From Pseudomonadota bacterium (GTDB lineage Bacteria > Pseudomonadota > Alphaproteobacteria > Acetobacterales > Acetobacteraceae), in NCBI GenBank assembly GCA_021808185.1, contig JAKBCB010000288.1, positions 1-5,334 on the forward strand: a DNA stretch of 5,334 nucleotides, in the 5' to 3' direction. The notes under the pieces are model-generated. The model was not told the origin of the DNA and ran no database searches. It saw nothing but the letters and a program-made list of their open reading frames with translations. How positions within the stretch are numbered: the first letter of the stretch is position 1; each line of letters opens with the position of its first letter. Both the position numbers and the translations under genes were made by a program. Below are positions 1 to 4,724 of the stretch, piece by piece.

Positions 1-844
1 GCAGGAACAGCTGCCAGTGCGCCTCGACATGCCGGTCCAGGTTCATCGCCAGGAAGCCGGCCAGCTGCATGAAGCCGGGATAGACCTGCCGCAGGAAGCC
101 GGCATTGCCCAGCGGCACGCGATGGATGACGTTGTTGCGGAACCAGTCCAGGCTGTGCCGCTTGGCGAAGTCGTTCACCGCCGTCGGCGCCTCGCGCGTG
201 TCGATGGGGCCGCCGATCAGCGTCATCGAGGCGGGGGCGGCCTCCGGCTCGCGCGCGTTCATCAGGGACACCGCCGCCAGCACCGGCACCGCCGGCTGGC
301 ACACCGCGATGACATGCGTGCGCGGGCCGAGCAGGCGGATGAAATCCATCACGTAGTCGATATAGTCATCGAGCGTGAAGTCGCTCGCCACCAGCGGCAC
401 TTCGCGCGCGTCGCGCCAGTCGGTGATGTACACGTCGCTGTCCGGCAGGAACGCCTCGACCGTGCCGCGCAGCAGGGTGGCGAAGTGGCCGGACATCGGC
501 GCCACCATCAGCACGCGCGGCCGCTCCGCCTCGTCCGGCGCGCGGCCGGCGGGGTCGAGAAAGCGGCGGAAGCGCACCAGGTCGCACCAGGTCCGGCTCT
601 CGACGATCTGCTCGGCGACGCGGACCTGCTGGCCGTTGACGACGGTGTGCGCGTGGCCGAATTCGGGTTTGCCGAAGGCGCGCGTGGTGTGTTCGAAGCT
701 GTCCAGGGCGGCCACGGCGATGCGGCCCATGGGCGTGGGACGCAGCGGGTTGAACGGCGCGTCCATGATCGACAGGGCGCTGTGTGCCAGCATCCGCATC
801 GGGGCCAGCGTGGCCCGCTGCATTTCGTACAGATGATAGAGCAT
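1..844 (-). CDS. phaZ: Intracellular polyhydroxyalkanoate (PHB) depolymerase, N-terminal 281 residues (3' end outside window)
   Basis: The gene starts at ATG 844-842 and runs off the left edge, leaving 281 codons of a family usually a little over 400 residues long. The N-terminus (MLYHLYEMQRATLAPMR) and the blocks DAPFNPLRPTPMGR, VLMVAPMSGHFATLLR and DVYITDWRDAREVP are typical of intracellular depolymerases, which cut stored polyhydroxybutyrate into hydroxybutyrate units in the cytoplasm. These are alpha/beta-hydrolases. The segment HVIAVCQPAVPVLA (about residues 177-190) holds the nucleophile elbow, with Cys182 in place of the usual lipase-box Ser. This matches the Cys183 reported for the Ralstonia eutropha enzyme. 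The Asp and His of the triad would lie in the missing C-terminus. A good ribosome binding site, AAAGGGA at 855-849, sits 4 bases before the ATG and supports this start. The gene is separated by 214 bases from the upstream gene, so it probably has its own promoter. The assignment is strong; the substrate chain length is inferred from the family. Confidence 0.95.
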   Translation of the reverse strand, partial: MLYHLYEMQRATLAPMRMLAHSALSIMDAPFNPLRPTPMGRIAVAALDSFEHTTRAFGKPEFGHAHTVVNGQQVRVAEQIVESRTWCDLVRFRRFLDPAGRAPDEAERPRVLMVAPMSGHFATLLRGTVEAFLPDSDVYITDWRDAREVPLVASDFTLDDYIDYVMDFIRLLGPRTHVIAVCQPAVPVLAAVSLMNAREPEAAPASMTLIGGPIDTREAPTAVNDFAKRHSLDWFRNNVIHRVPLGNAGFLRQVYPGFMQLAGFLAMNLDRHVEAHWQLFL

Positions 845-848
845 GCGT

Positions 849-855
849 TCCCTTT
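849..855 (-). promoter_or_regulatory. Ribosome binding site of the PHA depolymerase gene
   Basis: On the minus strand the sequence AAAGGGA lies 4 bases upstream of the ATG at 844. It fixes the start at MLYHLYEMQ rather than at the internal ATG codons (M8, M16, M18). Confidence 0.7.
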
Positions 856-928
856 GATCGTCGTCCCCGGCGGGCCGTCGCGAACAGGCTCGACCCTACG
901 AGTCTAAACAGTGTTTGCCGAGATTTGT

Positions 929-951
929 GTCCATGCAAGTGGACGATCGTC
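929..951. repeat. Pair of short inverted repeats upstream of the PHA depolymerase
   Basis: GTCCA (929-933) and TGGAC (940-944) are inverted around the 6-base centre tgcaag. They adjoin and slightly overlap the 10-bp perfect palindrome gacgatcgtc (942-951). They lie about 85-107 bases before the start codon, a normal place for a promoter or operator. Arms this short can occur by chance, so a regulatory role is only a possibility. Confidence 0.35.
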
Positions 952-1001
952 GCAAGGCCGGCAGATGAGACACGTCTGACATGTGCGTCGTGCGCACCAA
1001 G

Positions 1002-1018
1002 TGTTCGGATTCCGAACA
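1002..1018. promoter_or_regulatory. Perfect 17-bp palindrome, candidate operator
   Basis: TGTTCGGATTCCGAACA has two perfect 8-bp arms around a single central T. It lies 41 bases past the stop of the RMD1-like gene and about 158 bases before the depolymerase start. The one-base centre favours a binding site for a dimeric regulator over an RNA hairpin, although a 6-bp stem with a 5-base loop could form. No U-run follows on either strand, so it is a poor intrinsic terminator. I do not recognise the motif as the site of a particular regulator; it is not the GTTC-N7-GTTC LexA box of alphaproteobacteria. Confidence 0.5.
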
Positions 1019-1058
1019 TATGCGGCCGGAATGCCACAGGTGCCGTGGCGGTCGCGGC

Positions 1059-2180
1059 TCAGTGCCGGACCAGCGCCAGCACGATCTCCACCAGGATCAA
1101 CAGCAGGATCGCCGCCTCCATCACCTCGGAGCGGCTGCTGCTCGCTTCGTCGTAGAGCGCCGTATAAGTGTCACGAATGATGGACAGCTTGCGGTCCACG
1201 GCGGCGCTGACCGTCGGCACCCGGAACAAATCCAGCGCCGCGGCATAGATGCGCGCAAGATATACGTCTTCGGTGACTTGCAGCGCGTTGTCGATCTTCT
1301 CGGTCAGTTCCGTGACCTCGGCCACCAGCGTGTAGAGTTTTCGCGCAAGTCCGGCATAGCGCCGCGCGGCGAACACGTTCATGCCGCGCCGCGTGCGCTC
1401 CACCAGGTCGTACATGCGCGGCAACTCGTCATCCAGCAGTTCGTCGTAGTAGCGCATTTCCAGCAACTGCGCGTTCGCCACTTCCAGCACGTCCGCCACG
1501 TCCGAGTCGTCGCGCGGCTCGTAGATGAAGGCGCGATCCCAGGTGAGCACCACCAGATCGTCCGCGTAATAGGAAAACCGCCCGCGCAGCAGGTCCGCCC
1601 GCGCGGCTTCCGACAGCGGCCGGTGCTCGCCCGACAGCAGCGGCACCAGATCGACGGCGGCGAGCAGGTCGCTCGCCGTCATCCGCCCGACGGCGCTGCC
1701 CTCGAAGGACTGCACGACGCCGATCAGGTAGTCCTCCTGCAAGCCGGACGGGTCGGGCCGTTCCAGCGCGGCACCCATCACGCCCAGCAACTGCGCCAGC
1801 AGCTTGTCCCACGGCGCGGCGGTGGCGGACACCGCGCGGTCCAGCGCGTTGAGCAGGTGCACGTAATCCGGCCAGCTTCGCCCCGCCACCGGCACGCGCA
1901 GCGCGATGCTGGCGGCGCCGAATTCGTACAGCCGCGCGGTGGCCTGCGCCCGCACCGTCTCCGCCCCGAGGTCGATCTCCACCGGCCCCAGCACGATGCC
2001 GAGCGGCGGCTCCCCGAACGCCACCGCCTTGGGCGGCGTGCCGGACAGCCGCGCGCGGGCGGCGGCACCGGCGGCGTGCCCGGCCCACAGCGCCTCGGCG
2101 CGCTTGAGGTCGATGGCGTAGGCCACGTCGAACAGCCGCAGCGCCAGGATGTGCCCGGCGGCCACGATCACCTCGGCCAT
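1059..2180 (-). CDS. Tail-anchored protein resembling the RMD1/DUF155 family
   Basis: The 373-residue protein starts at ATG 2180, supported by GGGAG at 2193-2189 with an 8-base spacer. An in-frame GTG at 2171 would make a GTGA overlap with the upstream gene, but it has a poorer ribosome binding site. The N-terminal half is soluble and contains a conserved-looking block, ARLYEFGAASIALRVPV (about residues 130-150). The C-terminal third is predicted helical and charged. The last 20 or so residues (VMEAAILLLILVEIVLALV) form one hydrophobic segment that ends the protein. The order of a helical region, then a short charged stretch, then a membrane helix with an internal Glu at the extreme C-terminus looks like yeast Rmd1 and mitochondrial RMND1 (DUF155), whose ends read LEW..VILI.IEV. 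That match is by eye and distant. No catalytic motif is visible. The protein is probably anchored with its bulk in the cytoplasm. Its start overlaps the flavoprotein gene by 13 bases, which suggests coupled translation. Confidence 0.85.
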   Translation of the reverse strand: MAEVIVAAGHILALRLFDVAYAIDLKRAEALWAGHAAGAAARARLSGTPPKAVAFGEPPLGIVLGPVEIDLGAETVRAQATARLYEFGAASIALRVPVAGRSWPDYVHLLNALDRAVSATAAPWDKLLAQLLGVMGAALERPDPSGLQEDYLIGVVQSFEGSAVGRMTASDLLAAVDLVPLLSGEHRPLSEAARADLLRGRFSYYADDLVVLTWDRAFIYEPRDDSDVADVLEVANAQLLEMRYYDELLDDELPRMYDLVERTRRGMNVFAARRYAGLARKLYTLVAEVTELTEKIDNALQVTEDVYLARIYAAALDLFRVPTVSAAVDRKLSIIRDTYTALYDEASSSRSEVMEAAILLLILVEIVLALVRH

Positions 2181-3394
2181 GCGCCGCTCTCCCGCAGCCA
2201 CGCGAGCGCGCCGTGCCCGGCGGCGGCGCCGGTGGCGAAGCAGGCTTGCAGCAGGTAGCCGCCGGTCGGTGCCTCCCAGTCCAGCATTTCCCCCGCGACG
2301 AACCTGCCGGGGCGGGCGCGCAGCATCAGCCGCGCGTCCACTTCCTCCCAACGCACGCCGCCGGCCGTGGAAATCGCCCGCTCGATCGGCTTGGGTCCGG
2401 TCAGCCGCAGCGGGATCGCCTTGATGAGACCGGCGAGGTCGGTGGCCGGCGCGCCCGCGTGCAGCGCCTCCTGCACCAGTCCGACGCCCACGGGGGCCAA
2501 TCCCGCTTCCTTGCGCAGGAACGAGGACAACGAGGCGCTGCCGCGCGGGCGGTCCAGCCGCTGGGCCAGCGCCGCCGCCGACAGATCCGGCCGCAGGTCG
2601 ATGGCCGCCACCACCGCCTCGCCGGCCGCCAGCGCCTCGCGCAGCGGGGCCGAGAGGGCATAGACCGCGCCGCCCTCGATCCCGTCCGCCGTCACCACCG
2701 CCTCGCCGCGCGCGCTGTGCCCGCCGAAGCTCAGCGCGATGCGCTTCAGCGGCGTGCCGGCGAATTTGTCGCGGAACGTCGCCGACCACGGCACGAAGAA
2801 CCCCATGTTGGCCGGGCGCAGCGGGGCGATGCCGACCCCCTCCATCGCCGCCACCCAGCCGCCGTCCGAGCCGAGGCGCGGCCAGGAGGCGCCGCCCAGC
2901 GCCAGCACCGTGGCGTCCGGCGTCTCCGTCACCTCGCCGTCCGGGGTGGCGAAGCGCAGCGCCGCGCCGTTCCAGCCGAGCCAGCGCCAGCGCGTGCGCG
3001 GGGCCACGCCCAACCCCTCCAGCCGCCCCAGCCAGGCGCGCAGCAGCGGCGAGGCTTTCATCGTCACGGGAAACACCCGCCCGCTAGAGCCGACGAAGGT
3101 GGGCTGCCCGAGGCCGTGGCACCACGCCACCAGCGCCTCCGGCGCAAACGCCTCGATCAGCGGCGCGAGGTGCGCCCGGGCGGGGCCGTAGCGGTCCAGG
3201 AACGCGGGCAGCGGCTCGCTGTGCGTGAGATTCAGCCCGCCGCGCCCGGCCATGAGCAGTTTGCGGCCGAGCGAGGGCATGTGGTCGTACACCGTCACCG
3301 AGGCGCCGCCGCGCGCCAGCACCTCGGCCGCCATCAGCCCCGCCGGGCCGCCGCCGATCACGGCGACGCGCGGGCCGGGGTGCGTGTCCGTCAC
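2168..3394 (-). CDS. TIGR03862/HI0933-family FAD-dependent flavoprotein
   Basis: This is a 408-residue NAD(P)/FAD-dependent oxidoreductase-like protein of the HI0933/YhiN group, closest in style to the PP_4765 subfamily (TIGR03862). It starts at GTG 3394, which overlaps the TGA stop of the HdeD-like gene as GTGA. No strong ribosome binding site is seen, which fits translational coupling. Visible motifs are the dinucleotide-binding Rossmann turn GGGPAG (residues 14-19), the family signature GRKLLMAGRGGLNLTH (43-58), LALGGASWP (164-172), and the C-terminal FAD-contact block GEMLDWEAPTGGYLLQ (368-383). The usual Cys of the SGxGRCN motif in the wider family is replaced by Gly-Leu here, as expected of this subfamily. 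The length is normal and the gene is intact. The protein is cytoplasmic and its substrate is unknown. A relative, BaiN, was linked to bile-acid metabolism in gut bacteria, but nothing here supports that role. Confidence 0.93.
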   Translation of the reverse strand: MTDTHPGPRVAVIGGGPAGLMAAEVLARGGASVTVYDHMPSLGRKLLMAGRGGLNLTHSEPLPAFLDRYGPARAHLAPLIEAFAPEALVAWCHGLGQPTFVGSSGRVFPVTMKASPLLRAWLGRLEGLGVAPRTRWRWLGWNGAALRFATPDGEVTETPDATVLALGGASWPRLGSDGGWVAAMEGVGIAPLRPANMGFFVPWSATFRDKFAGTPLKRIALSFGGHSARGEAVVTADGIEGGAVYALSAPLREALAAGEAVVAAIDLRPDLSAAALAQRLDRPRGSASLSSFLRKEAGLAPVGVGLVQEALHAGAPATDLAGLIKAIPLRLTGPKPIERAISTAGGVRWEEVDARLMLRARPGRFVAGEMLDWEAPTGGYLLQACFATGAAAGHGALAWLRESGAWPR

Positions 3395-3975
3395 AGGTTC
3401 TCGGCCAGCTTCCGCCCGACCAGGGCCGCCATCAGGATCGCCCAGCCCGAGGTCAGCAGGTTGATGCCGACCAGCAGCCCCAGCGCCCACGCGGCACTCA
3501 GCGGCCAGCCGGCGATGATGACCGCGGCCAGCAGCAGGTCCGCCACCCCGCTCAGCAGCATCCAGCCCACCGAGCCGCCCAGCATGTGCCGGTAGGCCAG
3601 CGATGCCACGATCTGGAACACGCCCTCGGCGATGAAGAACGCGGTCAGCACCAGCGTGATGGTCAGCGCGGCCTCCAGCGGGTTCCAGATCAGCACGATG
3701 CCAACGGTCACCGACAGCGCCGCCGTGAGCAGCCCCCACAGGAATGCCGGCACCTCGTGCGTGGAGAACAGTGCCACAAGCCCCACCACGCCGCCGATGA
3801 ACAGCAGCCAGCCGATGAAGAGATTGGCCACGATGGTCGCCGCCACGGGCGCCGCGATGGCGAGCAGGCCAAGCACGATCAGCGCCACGCCCTGCACCAT
3901 GAACAGCCGCCAGTGCGTGGCGAGCGCGCCCTGCATGGCGCGCTGCATGTCGCTCAGAACCCGGTCCGAAGCCAT
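3391..3975 (-). CDS. HdeD/DUF308-family membrane protein
   Basis: The 194-residue protein has about six membrane helices, near residues 23-42, 48-70, 77-97, 101-125, 134-156 and 160-184. The WNPLEAALTITLVLTAFFIAEGV stretch (about 97-119) and the repeated small-residue helices are typical of the HdeD (DUF308) family; in Escherichia coli HdeD is an inner-membrane protein of the acid-resistance island. Length fits the family. I chose ATG 3975 because GGGGG lies about 5 bases before it. An ATG at 3987 would add MGED but has no usable binding site. The stop codon overlaps the GTG of the flavoprotein gene. A 56-base gap with a GC-rich hairpin separates it from the upstream DoxX-like gene. A general membrane-stress role is inferred from the family; specific acid resistance is not shown. 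Confidence 0.92.
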   Translation of the reverse strand: MASDRVLSDMQRAMQGALATHWRLFMVQGVALIVLGLLAIAAPVAATIVANLFIGWLLFIGGVVGLVALFSTHEVPAFLWGLLTAALSVTVGIVLIWNPLEAALTITLVLTAFFIAEGVFQIVASLAYRHMLGGSVGWMLLSGVADLLLAAVIIAGWPLSAAWALGLLVGINLLTSGWAILMAALVGRKLAENL

Positions 3976-3992
3976 GTCTTCCCCCATTCCAC

Positions 3993-4024
3993 CGCGCGGC
4001 GCGGCCACGAGCCTACGCCGCGCG
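3993..4024. repeat. GC-rich 9-bp inverted repeat between the DoxX-like and HdeD-like genes
   Basis: cgcgcggcg (3993-4001) and cgccgcgcg (4016-4024) are perfect inverted arms around a 14-base loop. They occupy most of the 56-base gap between the two genes and end about 18 bases before the HdeD-like start codon. In RNA this would be a very stable stem. No U-run follows, so it is not a standard intrinsic terminator. It could reduce or tune expression of the downstream genes or protect the message. Such stems also arise by chance in very GC-rich DNA. Confidence 0.5.
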
Positions 4025-4031
4025 CCGGGCC

Positions 4032-4475
4032 TCACGCCATCCGCACGAGCCGCGTGCCTGCCACTCGCCGCGCCAGCGCCACCGCCTCGCGCCGGTAGGC
4101 GAACAGGACGAAGGCAGAGGCCAGCCATACCTCGCACGCCTCGGTGAACAGCTTGCCGCCGTCGTGATACGGGTCGATGCCCAGCGGGCTGACGGTGTGG
4201 AAGAAGATCGCCCCGCTCATGATCCCCAGGCACAAAGCCGCCCCGGGAATGCGCGTCCATGGCAGCACCACCAGCACCGATCCCACGATCTCCGCGCTGC
4301 CGACCGCGAGGCGGAACGGTTTCTCGTAGCCGTGAATGCCGAGCCAGTCCGACAGCACCGTGAACAACCACACCGAACCGGGATTGCCCGTCAGCTTGTA
4401 TTGCTCGTACCACAGCAGGATGCCGGCGATGAACAGCGCGGCCGGCCAGGTGAGCAATTTCAGAATTCTGTCCAT
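4032..4475 (-). CDS. DoxX-like small integral membrane protein
   Basis: This 147-residue protein has about four membrane helices, near residues 6-22, 54-72, 76-95 and 113-128. Its conserved-looking blocks are LLWYEQYKLTG (20-30), LFTVLSDWLGIHGYEKPFR (37-55), GIMSGAIFFHTVSPLGID (84-101) and DGGKLF (105-110). The layout, with a first helix leading into a polar YEQYK turn and a third helix ending in His93, fits DoxX-type proteins. Several members have been linked to redox or sulfur stress in the membrane, but no precise activity can be assigned. The start is ATG 4475, backed by the strong ribosome binding site GGAGGGG at 4490-4484 with an 8-base spacer. It is the first gene of the probable four-gene unit, preceded by 249 bases of non-coding DNA. 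Confidence 0.88.
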   Translation of the reverse strand: MDRILKLLTWPAALFIAGILLWYEQYKLTGNPGSVWLFTVLSDWLGIHGYEKPFRLAVGSAEIVGSVLVVLPWTRIPGAALCLGIMSGAIFFHTVSPLGIDPYHDGGKLFTEACEVWLASAFVLFAYRREAVALARRVAGTRLVRMA

Positions 4476-4483
4476 CGTCTTGT

Positions 4484-4490
4484 CCCCTCC
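4484..4490 (-). promoter_or_regulatory. Strong ribosome binding site of the DoxX-like gene
   Basis: GGAGGGG on the minus strand lies 8 bases before ATG 4475. It is the best Shine-Dalgarno match in the window. It sets the start at MDRILKLL instead of an upstream ATG that would add a low-complexity extension. Confidence 0.75.
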
Positions 4491-4536
4491 AGGTGCCTGC
4501 GATGGAGACACGCCACCCGGCCAGACGTTACATGGC

Positions 4537-4560
4537 CGCCGGGAAAAATCCGTCCCGGCG
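4537..4560. repeat. 8-bp-arm inverted repeat in the DoxX-like gene leader
   Basis: cgccggga (4537-4544) and tcccggcg (4553-4560) are perfect inverted arms around the 8-base loop aaaatccg. The element lies 62-85 bases before the DoxX-like start. It could be a 5'-leader stem or an operator. The T-run on the minus strand lies inside the loop, not after the stem, so it does not look like a terminator. I see no clear promoter pair beside it. Confidence 0.45.
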
Positions 4561-4605
4561 CCGATGGGGGCGATGCGGGGGAGGGAAGGAAGCAAGCAAG
4601 AGGTA

Positions 4606-4614
4606 TTATCCACA
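4606..4614 (+). promoter_or_regulatory. Perfect DnaA-box sequence in the left arm
   Basis: TTATCCACA matches the consensus DnaA 9-mer exactly. It is at the outer end of the left arm and has an inverted twin in the right arm. Because the two are part of one inverted repeat they count as one independent occurrence. Real DnaA binding is possible but not shown. Confidence 0.4.
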
Positions 4615-4704
4615 GATTACACAGATTACACAGATTAAAGTGAAGGGTCGTTATTAACAATTATCACGAATAAAATCTGTGTAATCTGTGTAATCTGTGT
4701 AATC

Positions 4705-4713
4705 TGTGGATAA
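4705..4713 (-). promoter_or_regulatory. Perfect DnaA-box sequence in the right arm
   Basis: tgtggataa is the reverse complement of the consensus DnaA 9-mer. It faces the left-arm copy, with 90 bases between the two boxes. It sits 12 bases past the MFS stop codon. Confidence 0.4.
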
Positions 4714-4724
4714 ACCTCTTTCCT

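Larger units (their letters stand above)
845..1058. other. Intergenic region upstream of the PHA depolymerase gene
   Basis: These 214 bases lie between the end of the RMD1-like gene and the start of the depolymerase gene. I see no coding sequence here. It holds a perfect 17-bp palindrome (1002-1018), a 5-bp-arm inverted repeat GTCCA...TGGAC (929-944), and an adjoining 10-bp palindrome gacgatcgtc (942-951). A minus-strand promoter for the depolymerase is expected, but no hexamer pair is good enough to call. The closest pieces are TTGCAT near 938-933 and TAGACT near 905-900. Confidence 0.7.
4598..4720. repeat. Long imperfect inverted repeat built of 9-bp tandem units, AT-rich loop
   Basis: The left arm (4598-4637) and right arm (4682-4720) pair over 39 bp with a single bulged A at 4605. 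Each arm begins with aagaggt and TTATCCACA, followed by tandem 9-bp units: cacagatta three times on the left, and taatctgtg three times plus one degenerate copy (aaatctgtg, 4673-4681) on the right. The loop is about 44 bases and clearly AT-rich against very GC-rich flanks. The right arm lies 4 bases past the MFS stop codon. There is no open frame of note and no transposase. Tandem attacacag-type repeats in inverted arms of this sort are, to my memory, scattered through intergenic regions of many bacterial genomes. The element is therefore probably a dispersed repeat, with a possible role as a transcript-end structure. Function is unknown. Confidence 0.9.
4476..4724. other. Intergenic region between the MFS and DoxX-like genes
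   Basis: These 249 bases contain no supportable gene. The half next to the MFS gene is the AT-rich inverted repeat; the half next to the DoxX-like gene is GC-rich and carries the 8-bp-arm stem and the ribosome binding site. A promoter for the four-gene unit is expected on the minus strand between about 4500 and 4600. I could not identify convincing -35/-10 or extracytoplasmic-sigma elements. Confidence 0.7.

Noticed and set aside
17..907. 296-codon plus-strand open frame opposite phaZ
   Set aside because: It reads as a shadow of the depolymerase, which carries the family motifs on the minus strand.
900..940. Sigma-70 promoter for phaZ (TTGCAT / TAGACT)
   Set aside because: The hexamers are weak and the spacing is too long for a normal promoter, so I do not call it.
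981..2258. 425-codon plus-strand open frame opposite the RMD1-like gene
   Set aside because: It is rich in Arg, His and Gln with no recognisable domain. It is the antisense shadow common in GC-rich genes, and the minus-strand reading gives a coherent protein with a good ribosome binding site.
2213..3595. 460-codon plus-strand open frame opposite the flavoprotein
   Set aside because: It has low-complexity Arg/Gln/His/Ala composition and no motifs. The minus strand encodes a full flavoprotein with all family signatures.
4460..4660. 66-codon minus-strand frame across the inverted repeat
   Set aside because: Its N-terminus (LCNLCNLW) is just the translated 9-bp tandem repeat, and it overlaps the start and ribosome binding site of the DoxX-like gene.
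4611..4708. CRISPR-like array
   Set aside because: The 9-bp units are directly tandem without spacers and are arranged in inverted arms, which does not fit a CRISPR.
4598..4720. Replication origin or plasmid origin
   Set aside because: There are only two DnaA boxes, both forced by one inverted repeat, with no replication genes or iteron cluster nearby.
4598..4720. Insertion sequence or MITE with target duplication
   Set aside because: There is no transposase, and I see no flanking direct duplication outside the arms. A MITE-like origin cannot be excluded but is not supported.
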